Source of the DNA: Chloroflexota bacterium | GTDB lineage: Bacteria > Chloroflexota > Anaerolineae > Aggregatilineales > Phototrophicaceae | Reading direction: 5' to 3' | Length of the DNA: 64,000 nucleotides | Assembly: GCA_011523615.1 (NCBI GenBank) | Contig: WTGJ01000020.1 | Location: 62,001-126,000, forward strand | In this document: one piece after another, positions 9,614 through 18,551 of the stretch | Numbering within the stretch: position 1 is the stretch's first letter | Layout: each line of letters begins with the position of its first letter | The notes under the pieces: model-generated | Seen by the model: only the letters and a program-made list of their open reading frames with translations | Database searches by the model: none | Told to the model about the DNA's origin: nothing | Position numbers and translations under genes: made by a program

Positions 9614-12498
9614 ATTTCGCAGCACCGGGTGCGCTCTGGCTCTTGCTGGCGCTGCCCGTCCTCTGGTACATCGGCTGGCCACGTCATCGTTTTCGCCTGC
9701 GACGGGACAGCTTGAGTTTGCTGTTGCGAACTTTGATCGTGATCTTGCTCATCCTTTCGATGGCCGGGCTGGAAAGCGTCCGGGCGACGGATCAACTCTC
9801 GGTGGTGTTTGTGGTTGACCTGTCCGACAGCCTTGGGGGAGATGCCCTCACTGCCGCTGAAAACTACATCCGTGATGCGATCGCCCATATGGCGGCCGAT
9901 GACCGTTTCGGCGTCGTCGTTTTCGGCCAGGAAGCGCGCATCGTGCGGCCCGTTTCCGTGATCCGCAACTTGAACCCGATCCGTAGCGAAGTTCATCCGG
10001 GCAACACCGATATCGCCGAGGGATTGCGCAAAGCGCTGTCCATCTTCCCGCCGGATGCCGCCCGCCGCATCGTCCTGATCAGTGATGGGCAAGAAACGAC
10101 CGGAGATGCCGCCCGCATCGCCCAGTTGGCCCATACCGCCAATGTGGAGATCAGCTTCGTCGCTCCGTCACCCGAAAAGATACCCGATATCCGCGTGACC
10201 CGTTTTCACCTGCCTCAGGTGGTGAGCGCCGGCCAGGAATTCGAAGCGGAAATCGCCATCGATGCCGACCTTCCCACACTTGCCCGCGTCATCATTGAGG
10301 GTGAAGAGCAGCGTCTCTTGAACGAAATCATCGCTTTGCAAGCCGGGCGCAATCAACGAGCGCTCACCCTGCGCGGCGAAGAACGACCCGGCAATTTCCT
10401 CACCCTGGAATTGAGCGTAGAAGCGCTCGACCCTGCCCTGCAAGCACCCGGCCAGATCTATCAAAATGATCGACTGACCGCGGTGACGCGCGTCCTGGGC
10501 GAACCCAGCGTTTTGCTCGTGAGTCCCAGTCCAGCCGAAACGCTCAATCTCCTGCCCGCCCTGCAAAGCGCGGGATTGCAGATTCAAACCGTGACGCCCC
10601 AGGCTTTGCCCAACCACCTCAACGGCTTCGCTCCTTATGATGTGGTCGTATTGGCCAACGTTTCGGCGCTCGGCCTGACCGAACAACGCATGCAGGCTCT
10701 CGAAGAATACGTGCGAGATTTCGGTGGCGGCCTCGTCACCATCGGCGGCCACGAAGCCTTTGCTCCCGGCGGTTATGCCGACACTCCATTGGAACGAGTG
10801 TTGCCGCTGGAAATGCGCCTGCGCGATGAAGAAAGACTGCCCCAACTGAACATCATCTACGTCATCGATCATTCCGGCAGCATGGGCACCATCAGTTCCA
10901 GTGGCGATGTCCTCACGCACCTTCAATATGCCCAGGAAGCCATCGTCCGCTCGTTGGAATATCTGCAAAGGGAAGACCGCGCCGCCATCGTCGGCTTTGA
11001 TGCCAGCGCTTTCCTCATCTCTCCTTTCCAAACGGTTGCCGATGCGCGCCGCTTGCAACGACCCGTTCTGAGTTTGCGTGCCAGCGGCGGGACGGACATC
11101 CTCGCCGGCTTATCTTTGGCGGCGGAAATTGTCCCCTTCAGCGAGGCGGATCTGACGCACATCATCCTGCTCACGGATGGCGGGGCCAGCGAAACTGGCC
11201 TGATCGAATTGGCCAGCGCCTTGCACGAAAGCGCCAACATCAGCACTTCTGTGGTCAGCATCGGCCGCTCGCCCGTACCTTTCCTGCGCGAACTGGCTGA
11301 AGCAGGCGATGGCCATTTCCACCACGTCACCGATGCCGCCTCGATCCCCGCTATTTTCGCCGCAGAAACCATCCTGGCCACCCGTTCTTACATCATGGAG
11401 CAATACACAGCCCTGCGCGCGCAAGAAGCGCACCCCATCACGAGAGGATTGAATGATTACCCCATCCTCAATGGCTATGTCGCCGCCAGCGCCAAAGACA
11501 ATGCGCAGGTCCTCATCCGTGGCGGTAGTCAGGACGACCCCATCCTCACGGCCTGGCAATACGGGCTCGGCCGTTCCGTCGCGTTCACCAGCGATGCCAA
11601 AGCGCAATGGGCCAGTGAATGGGTGGGCTGGGCGGAATTTGCGCCATTCTGGAACCAGGTCCTGCGCTGGACCATCACCCGAGAGAGCGGCCAGCTGGAA
11701 ACCCAGGTGTACCTGGAAGGAGAGACAGCACGCATCGTCACGCAAGCGCTGGACGACCAGGACCACTTCTGGAACAACCTCCAACTCCAGGCCACCTTGA
11801 ATTTCCCCGGTGGCTCGACCCAGAGCCACCTCAGCTTAGCTTTAGATCAAGTGGCTCCCGGCCGCTATGAAGCGACTTTTACGCCCGAGCGAGACGGTGC
11901 ATACTTGATCCACGTGCAAAGTGGCGACCCCGCCGTCCCCATTCAATCCCGCAGCGCCTGGACGCTCAGCTACTCCGAAGAGTACTTGCCCCCAGAACAG
12001 GATGGCCGCCTTTTGCTCGCCAACCTGGCTGAACAAACCGGTGGCCAAGACCGCAGCGCGAACGCCGCATCCGCATTCGACCACGATCTCCGCGCTGAAG
12101 CAGCCACGCAGCCCATGCGTCAGGGCTTGCTCCTCGCCGCTTTGCTTTTGCTCCCTCTGGATATCGCCCTGAGGAGAATCGTCCTCTCCCGTGAGGACTG
12201 GCGGGCCTTGCGCGCGTTTCTCTTCCCGCAACGAGCGGCCACCGGTGCCCGCGAGCGAATCGCTACTTTGCTGGAGCAAAAGTCACCCAAGCCAGCACCG
12301 GCGACAGCCATCACGCCTCAGCGCATCCCATCCGCCCCTTCCAGCCAGCACCGGCACCAACCGGCCTATCAAGCGCGGACTGCACCGCTCCCCAGCCCCA
12401 TACCCGAAGCTCCACAAACCAACCTGGGAGCCCGCCTCCTTCGGGAACGTCGCCAACGTGCCAGGCGGGTGGAACGCGACAAATCCTTGGTTGATTGA
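9610..12498 (+). CDS. Large VWA domain membrane protein with glutamine-amidotransferase-like domain
   Basis: About 962 residues. Two N-terminal TM segments are followed by a first VWA-like domain with a degenerate MIDAS (DLSDSLG) near residue 60. A GATase-like segment (FGGGLVTIGGHEAFAPGGY) lies near 380, and then a second VWA domain with canonical MIDAS DHSGSMG. Extracytoplasmic domains, a late TM and a basic, Pro-rich tail of about 100 residues complete it. The frame is open upstream to 9466, but the ATG at 9610 overlaps the preceding stop (ATGA) and begins a normal signal anchor, so it was chosen. It is the last gene of the operon and is convergent with the GMC genes. Confidence 0.9.
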   Translation: MNFAAPGALWLLLALPVLWYIGWPRHRFRLRRDSLSLLLRTLIVILLILSMAGLESVRATDQLSVVFVVDLSDSLGGDALTAAENYIRDAIAHMAADDRFGVVVFGQEARIVRPVSVIRNLNPIRSEVHPGNTDIAEGLRKALSIFPPDAARRIVLISDGQETTGDAARIAQLAHTANVEISFVAPSPEKIPDIRVTRFHLPQVVSAGQEFEAEIAIDADLPTLARVIIEGEEQRLLNEIIALQAGRNQRALTLRGEERPGNFLTLELSVEALDPALQAPGQIYQNDRLTAVTRVLGEPSVLLVSPSPAETLNLLPALQSAGLQIQTVTPQALPNHLNGFAPYDVVVLANVSALGLTEQRMQALEEYVRDFGGGLVTIGGHEAFAPGGYADTPLERVLPLEMRLRDEERLPQLNIIYVIDHSGSMGTISSSGDVLTHLQYAQEAIVRSLEYLQREDRAAIVGFDASAFLISPFQTVADARRLQRPVLSLRASGGTDILAGLSLAAEIVPFSEADLTHIILLTDGGASETGLIELASALHESANISTSVVSIGRSPVPFLRELAEAGDGHFHHVTDAASIPAIFAAETILATRSYIMEQYTALRAQEAHPITRGLNDYPILNGYVAASAKDNAQVLIRGGSQDDPILTAWQYGLGRSVAFTSDAKAQWASEWVGWAEFAPFWNQVLRWTITRESGQLETQVYLEGETARIVTQALDDQDHFWNNLQLQATLNFPGGSTQSHLSLALDQVAPGRYEATFTPERDGAYLIHVQSGDPAVPIQSRSAWTLSYSEEYLPPEQDGRLLLANLAEQTGGQDRSANAASAFDHDLRAEAATQPMRQGLLLAALLLLPLDIALRRIVLSREDWRALRAFLFPQRAATGARERIATLLEQKSPKPAPATAITPQRIPSAPSSQHRHQPAYQARTAPLPSPIPEAPQTNLGARLLRERRQRARRVERDKSLVD

Positions 12499-12499
12499 A

Positions 12500-12519
12500 C
12501 GAAACTCACCTCGGTTTCG
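12500..12519. terminator. Weak hairpin between convergent genes
   Basis: A six-base inverted repeat (CGAAAC / GTTTCG) with an 8-base loop lies in the 34-base space between the VWA operon and the convergent GMC operon. It lacks a run of T, so it would be a poor intrinsic terminator. The position is the only strong argument. Confidence 0.25.
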
Positions 12520-12532
12520 CTACCAGGAGAGC

Positions 12533-14131
12533 TCAATTCTCTCCGCGAATGCGGGCCGCCATCGCTTCCGCGCAAGCGACCACGGTCAGATGGGTGTTGG
12601 CCCGCGGTACGTTGGGCAAGATGCTGGCATCCACGACGCGCAGATTTTCCACGCCGATCACGCGACACGCTGGATCGACCACACTGCGCGAATCATTCGC
12701 AGCGCCCATGCGACAGGTGCCACAGATGTGATTCGCATCGGTCACGCCCCGCCAGAGCCATTCATCCAGCTGCGCCACGTCAGCCAAACCTTCGATCGTC
12801 CCACCCTGAGGCAGTAAGCGGAAGCGCTCGACGATCGCCGCAAGCGCCGGCTGCTGGGCCAAAGCGAAGAGTCGCCTGGCTCCATCCCGCAAGCGGAGCC
12901 AATCCCGTTCATCGCTGAGCATATTCTCTTCGATGATGGGGCCGTCAAAGGGGTCGCTGGAAACGGGCCGCAATTCTCCGCGGGAAAAGCATTGCATTTG
13001 CCAGCAGCCCAACATCCCAAACGGTCGTTCCAATTCAGCCGGTTCGGTCCAATCGGCGTAATAATCACTCCGGGTTTGCAGACCCGGTGAGAACATGCTC
13101 CAGAGCATCATGTCCGCTCGGCCGGCCCCGGCCAAATGCGAGGAATAACGCAAGCATACATTGCTGAACCGTTCGTGCACCGAAAAGCGCAGCGCATCCG
13201 GGCGCAACTGCGCGTGCACACGAATGAAGGGATGATCTTGCAGGTTGCGCCCCACGGGTAACTCCAAACGAGGGACGATGCCCGCCGCTTCCAGCCAGGT
13301 TTTCGGGCCGATCCCCGAACGATGCAAGATCAATGGGCTATGCACCGCGCCGGCGCACAGGATCACTTCACCGCCCCAGGCCTCCTGCCATGCATCGGCG
13401 AGGAAGGCCCGCAGCCCAAGAGCACGCCGGCCGTCAGGAGACAAAATGACGCGATCTACCGTAGCATCACCGTGGATCGTCAAGTTTTCCCGGTTGCGCG
13501 CTTCCTCCAGATAGCCATCGTTGGTGGAAACCCGCCGTCCTGCGCGACGATTGCAGGCGTAAGGAGAAATTCCTTCGCCAGACGCTGCATTGTGGTCCTC
13601 ACATTCTCCATAAGCCAGCGCCAAGGCCGCCCGTTTGAAGGCGCGGTCCAAGCCATTCCAATCCGCTTCTGGCGTCCGCTGGATGGGTAGCGGTCCCCCT
13701 TGGCCATGATGTGCTTGATCACCAAAATCCAGGTCGTCCTCCAGGCGGATGAAATGCGGCAACATCTCCTTTGCGGACCAACCGCTGCAGCCTTCCGCCG
13801 CCCATTGATCCAGATCCTCTGGCAGCGGACGGATCGCATATTGGCCGTTGATGGCCGAGCTGCCGCCGACGCCGCGCCCACGCAGATAAGACCGTGGCTC
13901 CTGGCGCGCGCTCCTTCGCGCTTTGACCTCGTCATAACGGTAGGGAGAAAATTGCGGAGCGCTGAGGATTGCACCGGCATTGGCCAGGTGCATCTCTGCG
14001 GGCACATCCGCCGCCCGGTAATCCGGCCCGGCTTCCAACAACAACACCCGCCGCCCGGCATCTTCGCTCAAACGCGCCGCCAATACCGCTCCAGCTGAGC
14101 CGGCGCCGACGATGATGTGGTCGTAATTCAT
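12533..14131 (-). CDS. GMC family FAD-dependent oxidoreductase (third gene of tandem set)
   Basis: About 532 residues. The FAD-binding Rossmann motif GAGSAGAVLAARLSED is at the N-terminus, the GMC signature region is RGRGVGGSSAINGQ, and the C-terminal catalytic segment is HICGTCRMG followed by the Asn-containing RANTHLTV. GMC enzymes oxidise alcohols (choline, sugars, aryl or terpenoid alcohols) at a flavin; the substrate is not evident. The frame opens 78 bases further upstream, but MNYDHIIVGAG matches the family start. Transcribed last in a three-gene operon of paralogues, with a 37-base gap to its neighbour. The HTHL variant (RANTHLTV against RANTNLTV in the second copy) marks divergence at the active-site loop. 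Confidence 0.93.
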   Translation of the reverse strand: MNYDHIIVGAGSAGAVLAARLSEDAGRRVLLLEAGPDYRAADVPAEMHLANAGAILSAPQFSPYRYDEVKARRSARQEPRSYLRGRGVGGSSAINGQYAIRPLPEDLDQWAAEGCSGWSAKEMLPHFIRLEDDLDFGDQAHHGQGGPLPIQRTPEADWNGLDRAFKRAALALAYGECEDHNAASGEGISPYACNRRAGRRVSTNDGYLEEARNRENLTIHGDATVDRVILSPDGRRALGLRAFLADAWQEAWGGEVILCAGAVHSPLILHRSGIGPKTWLEAAGIVPRLELPVGRNLQDHPFIRVHAQLRPDALRFSVHERFSNVCLRYSSHLAGAGRADMMLWSMFSPGLQTRSDYYADWTEPAELERPFGMLGCWQMQCFSRGELRPVSSDPFDGPIIEENMLSDERDWLRLRDGARRLFALAQQPALAAIVERFRLLPQGGTIEGLADVAQLDEWLWRGVTDANHICGTCRMGAANDSRSVVDPACRVIGVENLRVVDASILPNVPRANTHLTVVACAEAMAARIRGEN

Positions 14132-14168
14132 GCGATCACAAGAGGATATGGGTGTGGCTTTGCCCCAA

Positions 14169-15767
14169 TCAAAGCTCGCCCCGCAACCGAGCGGCCATGT
14201 ATTCCGCACTGGCGATCACGGTCAGGTTGGTATTGGCCCGCGGTACATCGGGCATGATACTGGCGTCGATGACGCGCAAGTGATCTACGCCAATCACGCG
14301 ACAGTCAGGATCTACCACGCTGCGGGCGTCTTTCGGATCCCCCATGCGGCAGGTACCGCAGATGTGTTGTATATCCACAGCGGCGCTCAAGATCCATTCA
14401 TCCAATTCCGCTTCGCTACGCAACTCTTCCGGTGCGATGCCCATCGGCAAGAGGCTCAGCTGCTGCGTCACCGCCTGAATCGCCGGCTGCCTCGCTAAAG
14501 TGAACAAGCGTTTTGCTCCGTCTCGCATGCGTGCCAGATCACGGTGGTCGCTGAGCATGTTCTCTTCGATGATGGGATCCACGTGTGGATCGGCTGCGGC
14601 CAAGCGCAACTCCCCCCGGGAAAAACACTGATTCGCCCAGCAACCCAGCATCCCGATGGGCTCATCTGGATCCGCCCACTCCGCCCATTGATCGCTGGGT
14701 AACTCTTCTCGGTTGCCCATGCCGACCCACATCATGCTCACCAGGAGCATGTCCGCTCGGCCCGCATCGGCCATGCGGGATGAATAGCGCAAGCAAACGT
14801 TGCTGTGTCGGTCGTGGTGAGTGAATCGGCGCGCTGCCGGCTGCAAACGCAGGTGAACGGAAACGAGTGGATGATCTTGCAAATTGCGGCCCACCGGCAA
14901 CTCAAGCCGCGGTTCAATCCCCACTTCTTGCAGCCAATCGGCCGGCCCGATACCCGATCGTTGCAGAATCGCCGGTGTATGGACCGCCCCCGCGCTCAGG
15001 ATGACTTCCTGCGCCCGTAACTCTTGCCATTCTCCATCCAGGTACGCTCGGACCCCGACCGCTCTGCGTCCACTCTCATCGAAGATCACTCGATCGACGA
15101 TGGCATTCCCATAAATGCTCAAGTTTTCTCGACCGCGGGCCGCTTCCAGATAACCTTCATTCGTGGAGATGCGCTTGCCATCCCGCCGATTGCAAGCGTA
15201 AGGAGAAACCCCTTCCCCCAGCGGCGCGTTGTGATCCGGGCAATCGGGATAGCCCAGCGCCAATGCTGCCTGTTTAAAAGCCCGATCCAACGGACTCCAT
15301 TCTTCTTCCGGCACGCGATGAATGGCGATCGGCCCGTTGTTTCCGTGGTGCGGTTCATCACCAAAATCCAGGTCCTCTTCCAGCCGATTGTGAAAGGGCA
15401 GCATCCGCTCCCAGGCCCAACCGACACAACCCATCTCTTCCCAGTTGTCGAAATCCTCAGGGACGGCGCGAATGGCGAATTGTCCGTTGATCGATGAACT
15501 GCCGCCCACCCCCCGGCCCCGCCAAAACAAGCGCGGTTCCTGTTGCGCCGTCCTGCGCGCTTGCAGCTTCGGGTACTGCAAGGAGGCAAACTGCGGCTCC
15601 GAGATGATCGCACCCGGGTTGGCATAGTGCATTTCGGGGGGCGTATCCGCTGCCGAATAATCCGGCCCTGCTTCCAACAACAACACACGACGATCGGCGT
15701 CTTCGCTCAAGCGTGCCGCCAAAACAGCACCGGCAGATCCCGCTCCGACAATGATGATATCGTACAT
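14169..15767 (-). CDS. GMC family FAD-dependent oxidoreductase (second gene of tandem set)
   Basis: A 532-residue paralogue of its two neighbours. It has the FAD motif VGAGSAGAVLAARLSEDADR, the GMC block RGRGVGGSSSINGQ, the substrate-domain marker GVSPYACNRRDGKR, and catalytic HICGTCRMGDPKD with RANTNLTV. No signal peptide is visible, so it should act in the cytoplasm and need a soluble or membrane electron acceptor. Identity with the third paralogue (15806-17416) is visibly higher than with the one at 12533, suggesting two rounds of duplication. The gap to the upstream gene is 38 bases. The substrate is unknown. Confidence 0.93.
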   Translation of the reverse strand: MYDIIIVGAGSAGAVLAARLSEDADRRVLLLEAGPDYSAADTPPEMHYANPGAIISEPQFASLQYPKLQARRTAQQEPRLFWRGRGVGGSSSINGQFAIRAVPEDFDNWEEMGCVGWAWERMLPFHNRLEEDLDFGDEPHHGNNGPIAIHRVPEEEWSPLDRAFKQAALALGYPDCPDHNAPLGEGVSPYACNRRDGKRISTNEGYLEAARGRENLSIYGNAIVDRVIFDESGRRAVGVRAYLDGEWQELRAQEVILSAGAVHTPAILQRSGIGPADWLQEVGIEPRLELPVGRNLQDHPLVSVHLRLQPAARRFTHHDRHSNVCLRYSSRMADAGRADMLLVSMMWVGMGNREELPSDQWAEWADPDEPIGMLGCWANQCFSRGELRLAAADPHVDPIIEENMLSDHRDLARMRDGAKRLFTLARQPAIQAVTQQLSLLPMGIAPEELRSEAELDEWILSAAVDIQHICGTCRMGDPKDARSVVDPDCRVIGVDHLRVIDASIMPDVPRANTNLTVIASAEYMAARLRGEL

Positions 15768-15805
15768 CCTCTGCTCCCTTTTTGATCAGCCCCTATTCGT
15801 CGTAG

Positions 15806-17416
15806 TCAAATTTCACCACGCAATCGCGCCGCCATGTATTCACCACTCGCAATCACGGTTACATTTGGATTCGTCCGGGGCACATCCGGCATGATGCTAG
15901 CATCGATCACCCTGAGGTTCTCGATTCCCAGCACGCGGCAATCGGGATCCACGACGCTCCGAGGATCTTTTGGATCACCCATGCGGCACGTCCCACAGAT
16001 ATGCTGGGAATCGATGGCGCCGTTCAAAATCCAATCGTCGAGCTCATCGATACTCTGTATCTCCTCCGGCGAGATCCCAGAATGTAACAAGCGGACGCGA
16101 TCGGAAACTTTCGCCATCTCCGGATGCCGAGCCAGAGCGAACAAACGGCGCACTCCATCCCGCATACGGATCAAATCACGCTCATCGCTGAGCATATCTT
16201 CATCGACAATCGGATCCACAAAGGGGTCAGCTGCCGCCAAACGCAATTCACCCCGCGAAAAGCACTGGTTGGCCCTACAGCCTAGAATGCCAAAGGGTTG
16301 TTCCAGTTCGGAGGGATCTTCCCAATCAGCACTATCGATTTCAGCCATCTTACCCAGACCAATCCACACCTTGCTCGCCAAGAGCATGTCTGTCCGACCG
16401 GCATCCGCCAACCGCGATGAATAGCGCAAGCACACATTGCTATGACGTTCATGGACCGAAAAACTTCTTACTTCCGGCAAAAACCGTAAATATACCGATA
16501 TGACGGGATGATCCTGCAAATTGTGACCGACCGGCAATACCAACCGTGGTTCGATTCCTACCTCACGCAGCCATTTTGCTGGCCCAATCCCGGATCGCTG
16601 CAAGATCGCCGGAGAATGCACCGCACCCGCGCTGAGGATCACCTCACGACCCAGTATTTCTTGCCATTCACCACCAATAGAAACCCGGACACCCACCGCA
16701 CGCCGACCATTTTCATCGAATATCACCCGATCAACAACCGCATCGCCCTGAATGGTGAGGTTCTCTCTCCTTCGTGCCTCTTCCAAATATCCCTCGTTCG
16801 TGGACATGCGCCGGCCATCTCGTCGATTACAGGCATATGGTGATACGCCTTCCCCCATCGGCGCGTTATGATCGGGACAATCGGGATACCTCAGAGCCAA
16901 TGCTGCCCGCTTGAACGCCCGATCCAAGGGATTCCATTCTTCTTCCGGAGTACGGTAGATGGCGATCGGCCCGCCACGACCGTGATACTCCGCTTCACCA
17001 TATTCAAGGTCATCTTCCAGGCGATTGTGAAAGGATTTCATCCGTTCCCAGCCCCAACCCAAACAGCCTTGCTCTTCCCAATTGTCAAAATCCTCTGGCA
17101 ATGCGCGGGTGGCTAACTGCCCGTTGATTGAAGAGCTGCCCCCGACGCCCCGTCCACGCCAATAATACCGCGGCTCTTGTTGCGCGGTTCGCCGTGCCTG
17201 AATTTCGGTATGGAGATATTGCGGGAACTCCGTCTCCGATAAGATTAAAGCCGAGTTGGCAAAATGCATCTCCTCGGGAGACTCTGCCGCTGTGTAATCC
17301 GGCCCTGCCTCCAGCAGCAACACCCGGCAATCCGCATCTTCACTCAGACGGGCCGCCAACACCGCCCCGGCGGAGCCTGCCCCTACTATCACATAATCGT
17401 AAATATCCTTTGTCAC
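15806..17416 (-). CDS. GMC family FAD-dependent oxidoreductase (first gene of tandem set)
   Basis: A 536-residue protein starting at GTG with an AGAGGG site five bases upstream. FAD motif GAGSAGAVLAARLSED, block RGRGVGGSSSINGQ, marker GVSPYACNRRDGRR, catalytic HICGTCRMGDPKD and RTNPNVTV. It is the promoter-proximal gene of the trio. Its DNA is clearly richer in A+T than its two paralogues (some 60-base blocks near 40-45 % G+C around 16440-16500), although the proteins are alike. That points either to separate acquisition or to different mutational history. The substrate is unknown; choline dehydrogenase-like is only a family label. Confidence 0.93.
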   Translation of the reverse strand: MTKDIYDYVIVGAGSAGAVLAARLSEDADCRVLLLEAGPDYTAAESPEEMHFANSALILSETEFPQYLHTEIQARRTAQQEPRYYWRGRGVGGSSSINGQLATRALPEDFDNWEEQGCLGWGWERMKSFHNRLEDDLEYGEAEYHGRGGPIAIYRTPEEEWNPLDRAFKRAALALRYPDCPDHNAPMGEGVSPYACNRRDGRRMSTNEGYLEEARRRENLTIQGDAVVDRVIFDENGRRAVGVRVSIGGEWQEILGREVILSAGAVHSPAILQRSGIGPAKWLREVGIEPRLVLPVGHNLQDHPVISVYLRFLPEVRSFSVHERHSNVCLRYSSRLADAGRTDMLLASKVWIGLGKMAEIDSADWEDPSELEQPFGILGCRANQCFSRGELRLAAADPFVDPIVDEDMLSDERDLIRMRDGVRRLFALARHPEMAKVSDRVRLLHSGISPEEIQSIDELDDWILNGAIDSQHICGTCRMGDPKDPRSVVDPDCRVLGIENLRVIDASIMPDVPRTNPNVTVIASGEYMAARLRGEI

Positions 17417-17548
17417 CTCAGCCCTCTCATACTCGTGCAGAACATTTTGCTAAAATGGGTTAACTGAATGGAAGCATCACCCCACACTAGGATGTATCAT
17501 CGCCCACCACTATGATAAGCCAATCCCGGCAATGAGACGACTCGAGCG

Positions 17549-18397
17549 ATGAGGCAATTGCTCTTCAATCATAAGGACGCTTGGGGAGTCACCCTCGGCA
17601 TCACGCTCGTTTGCTTGATTTCGCATCAGGACCAGCCCGAGGCGATTTCCTTCTCTTCCGCATTGCTCGCCGCAGCGATCACGGTCGCCTATTGGTTGGG
17701 CTTTGCCGTCAACGATTACTGTGATGCGGATTATGACCGCCTGGATCCAGAAAAAGCGGCGCGCAATTTTTTCGTCGCCGTCCGCCCCCGTCGGCGCACT
17801 TTGTTGTTCTTCATTAGCCTGATTTTGCTGGCGATCGTCTTCATTTTATACCCCTACGGTTGGCGTGGTGCATTTGCGTTCTTTCTTTCCGCCTTCATCG
17901 TCTGGGCTTATTCTGCCCAACCGCTGCGCCTGAAAAAGAGACCGGGGATCGATCTCATCGTTCACGCCGTTTTTGTACAAACCTACCCTTATTTTCTGTG
18001 CCTGTTCCTGCTGCAACTGGAAATCAACGCGCTGGATACGGTGCTATTGCCGCTATTCCTGCTTTCTTCATTGGCCGCGCAACTCGAACAACAGGCGCGT
18101 GATTACGAATTGGACCGCAAAACCGAAGGAAATTTCACCACCCGTTTCGGACAGGTGAATACGGTACGGATGTTGCGTCTGTGTACCGCTGCAATTATCG
18201 CAGTATTTGTCGGGGGATTGATCAGCGGCGCCATCCCCATTTACCTGGTGCCTTTGGGCATGATCGTCTTGCCGGTGCTCTTGCATCGCTACACGCGCGC
18301 CGCCAATCGCCCCCGTTCCGAAGGTCTGGTCACAGTGACGACCATCCTCGGTTTGCTCTACACCGGCGGCATCGTTCTCTGGACGATCTTGCTTTGA
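17549..18397 (+). CDS. UbiA family prenyltransferase
   Basis: A 282-residue integral membrane protein with about eight hydrophobic segments and both Asp-rich prenyl-diphosphate/Mg2+ motifs of the UbiA superfamily: NDYCDADYD near residue 55 and RDYELDRKTE near 185. UbiA enzymes attach a polyprenyl chain to an aromatic or other acceptor (quinones, haem O, chlorophyllide, archaeal-type lipids). No quinone or haem O gene is adjacent, so the acceptor cannot be named. Divergent from the GMC operon across a 132-base spacer that contains a small inverted repeat (TATCAT / ATGATA). Confidence 0.85.
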   Translation: MRQLLFNHKDAWGVTLGITLVCLISHQDQPEAISFSSALLAAAITVAYWLGFAVNDYCDADYDRLDPEKAARNFFVAVRPRRRTLLFFISLILLAIVFILYPYGWRGAFAFFLSAFIVWAYSAQPLRLKKRPGIDLIVHAVFVQTYPYFLCLFLLQLEINALDTVLLPLFLLSSLAAQLEQQARDYELDRKTEGNFTTRFGQVNTVRMLRLCTAAIIAVFVGGLISGAIPIYLVPLGMIVLPVLLHRYTRAANRPRSEGLVTVTTILGLLYTGGIVLWTILL

Positions 18398-18415
18398 TCC
18401 GCATTCACACCACGA

Positions 18416-18489
18416 TGGGCAGTATAGGACTCGAACCTATGACCTCCTCGACGTCAACGAGGCGCTCTAGCCGACTGAGCTAACTGCCC
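18416..18489 (-). tRNA. tRNA-Val (anticodon GAC)
   Basis: A 74-base cloverleaf on the minus strand. The acceptor stem GGGCAGT pairs with ACTGCCC, the D-arm stem is GCTC/GAGC, the anticodon stem CCTCG/CGAGG encloses the loop TTGACGT with anticodon GAC, the variable loop is AGGTC, and the T-arm ATAGG/CCTAT has loop TTCGAGT. The discriminator is A and CCA is not encoded. GAC reads GUC and GUU valine codons. Confidence 0.97.
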
Positions 18490-18551
18490 ATGAACGCGCA
18501 TTATACAAACCAGAGCGACGTCATTGCAAATCACTTGCTGCAGAGTGGAAG

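Noticed and set aside
5609-12498. MoxR/VWA genes as an antiphage MoxR-vWA-type defence system
   Set aside because: No nuclease, protease or other effector accompanies them, and the order with DUF58 and BatA-like genes fits the housekeeping bat-type arrangement.
12533-17416. Three GMC genes as an assembly duplication
   Set aside because: The copies differ clearly in protein sequence and base composition and each has its own conserved frame, so they are true paralogues.
17493-17516. Inverted repeat TATCAT / ATGATA between the GMC operon and the UbiA gene as an operator
   Set aside because: Only six bases per arm in an A+T-rich spacer; could easily arise by chance. Mentioned in the UbiA entry only.
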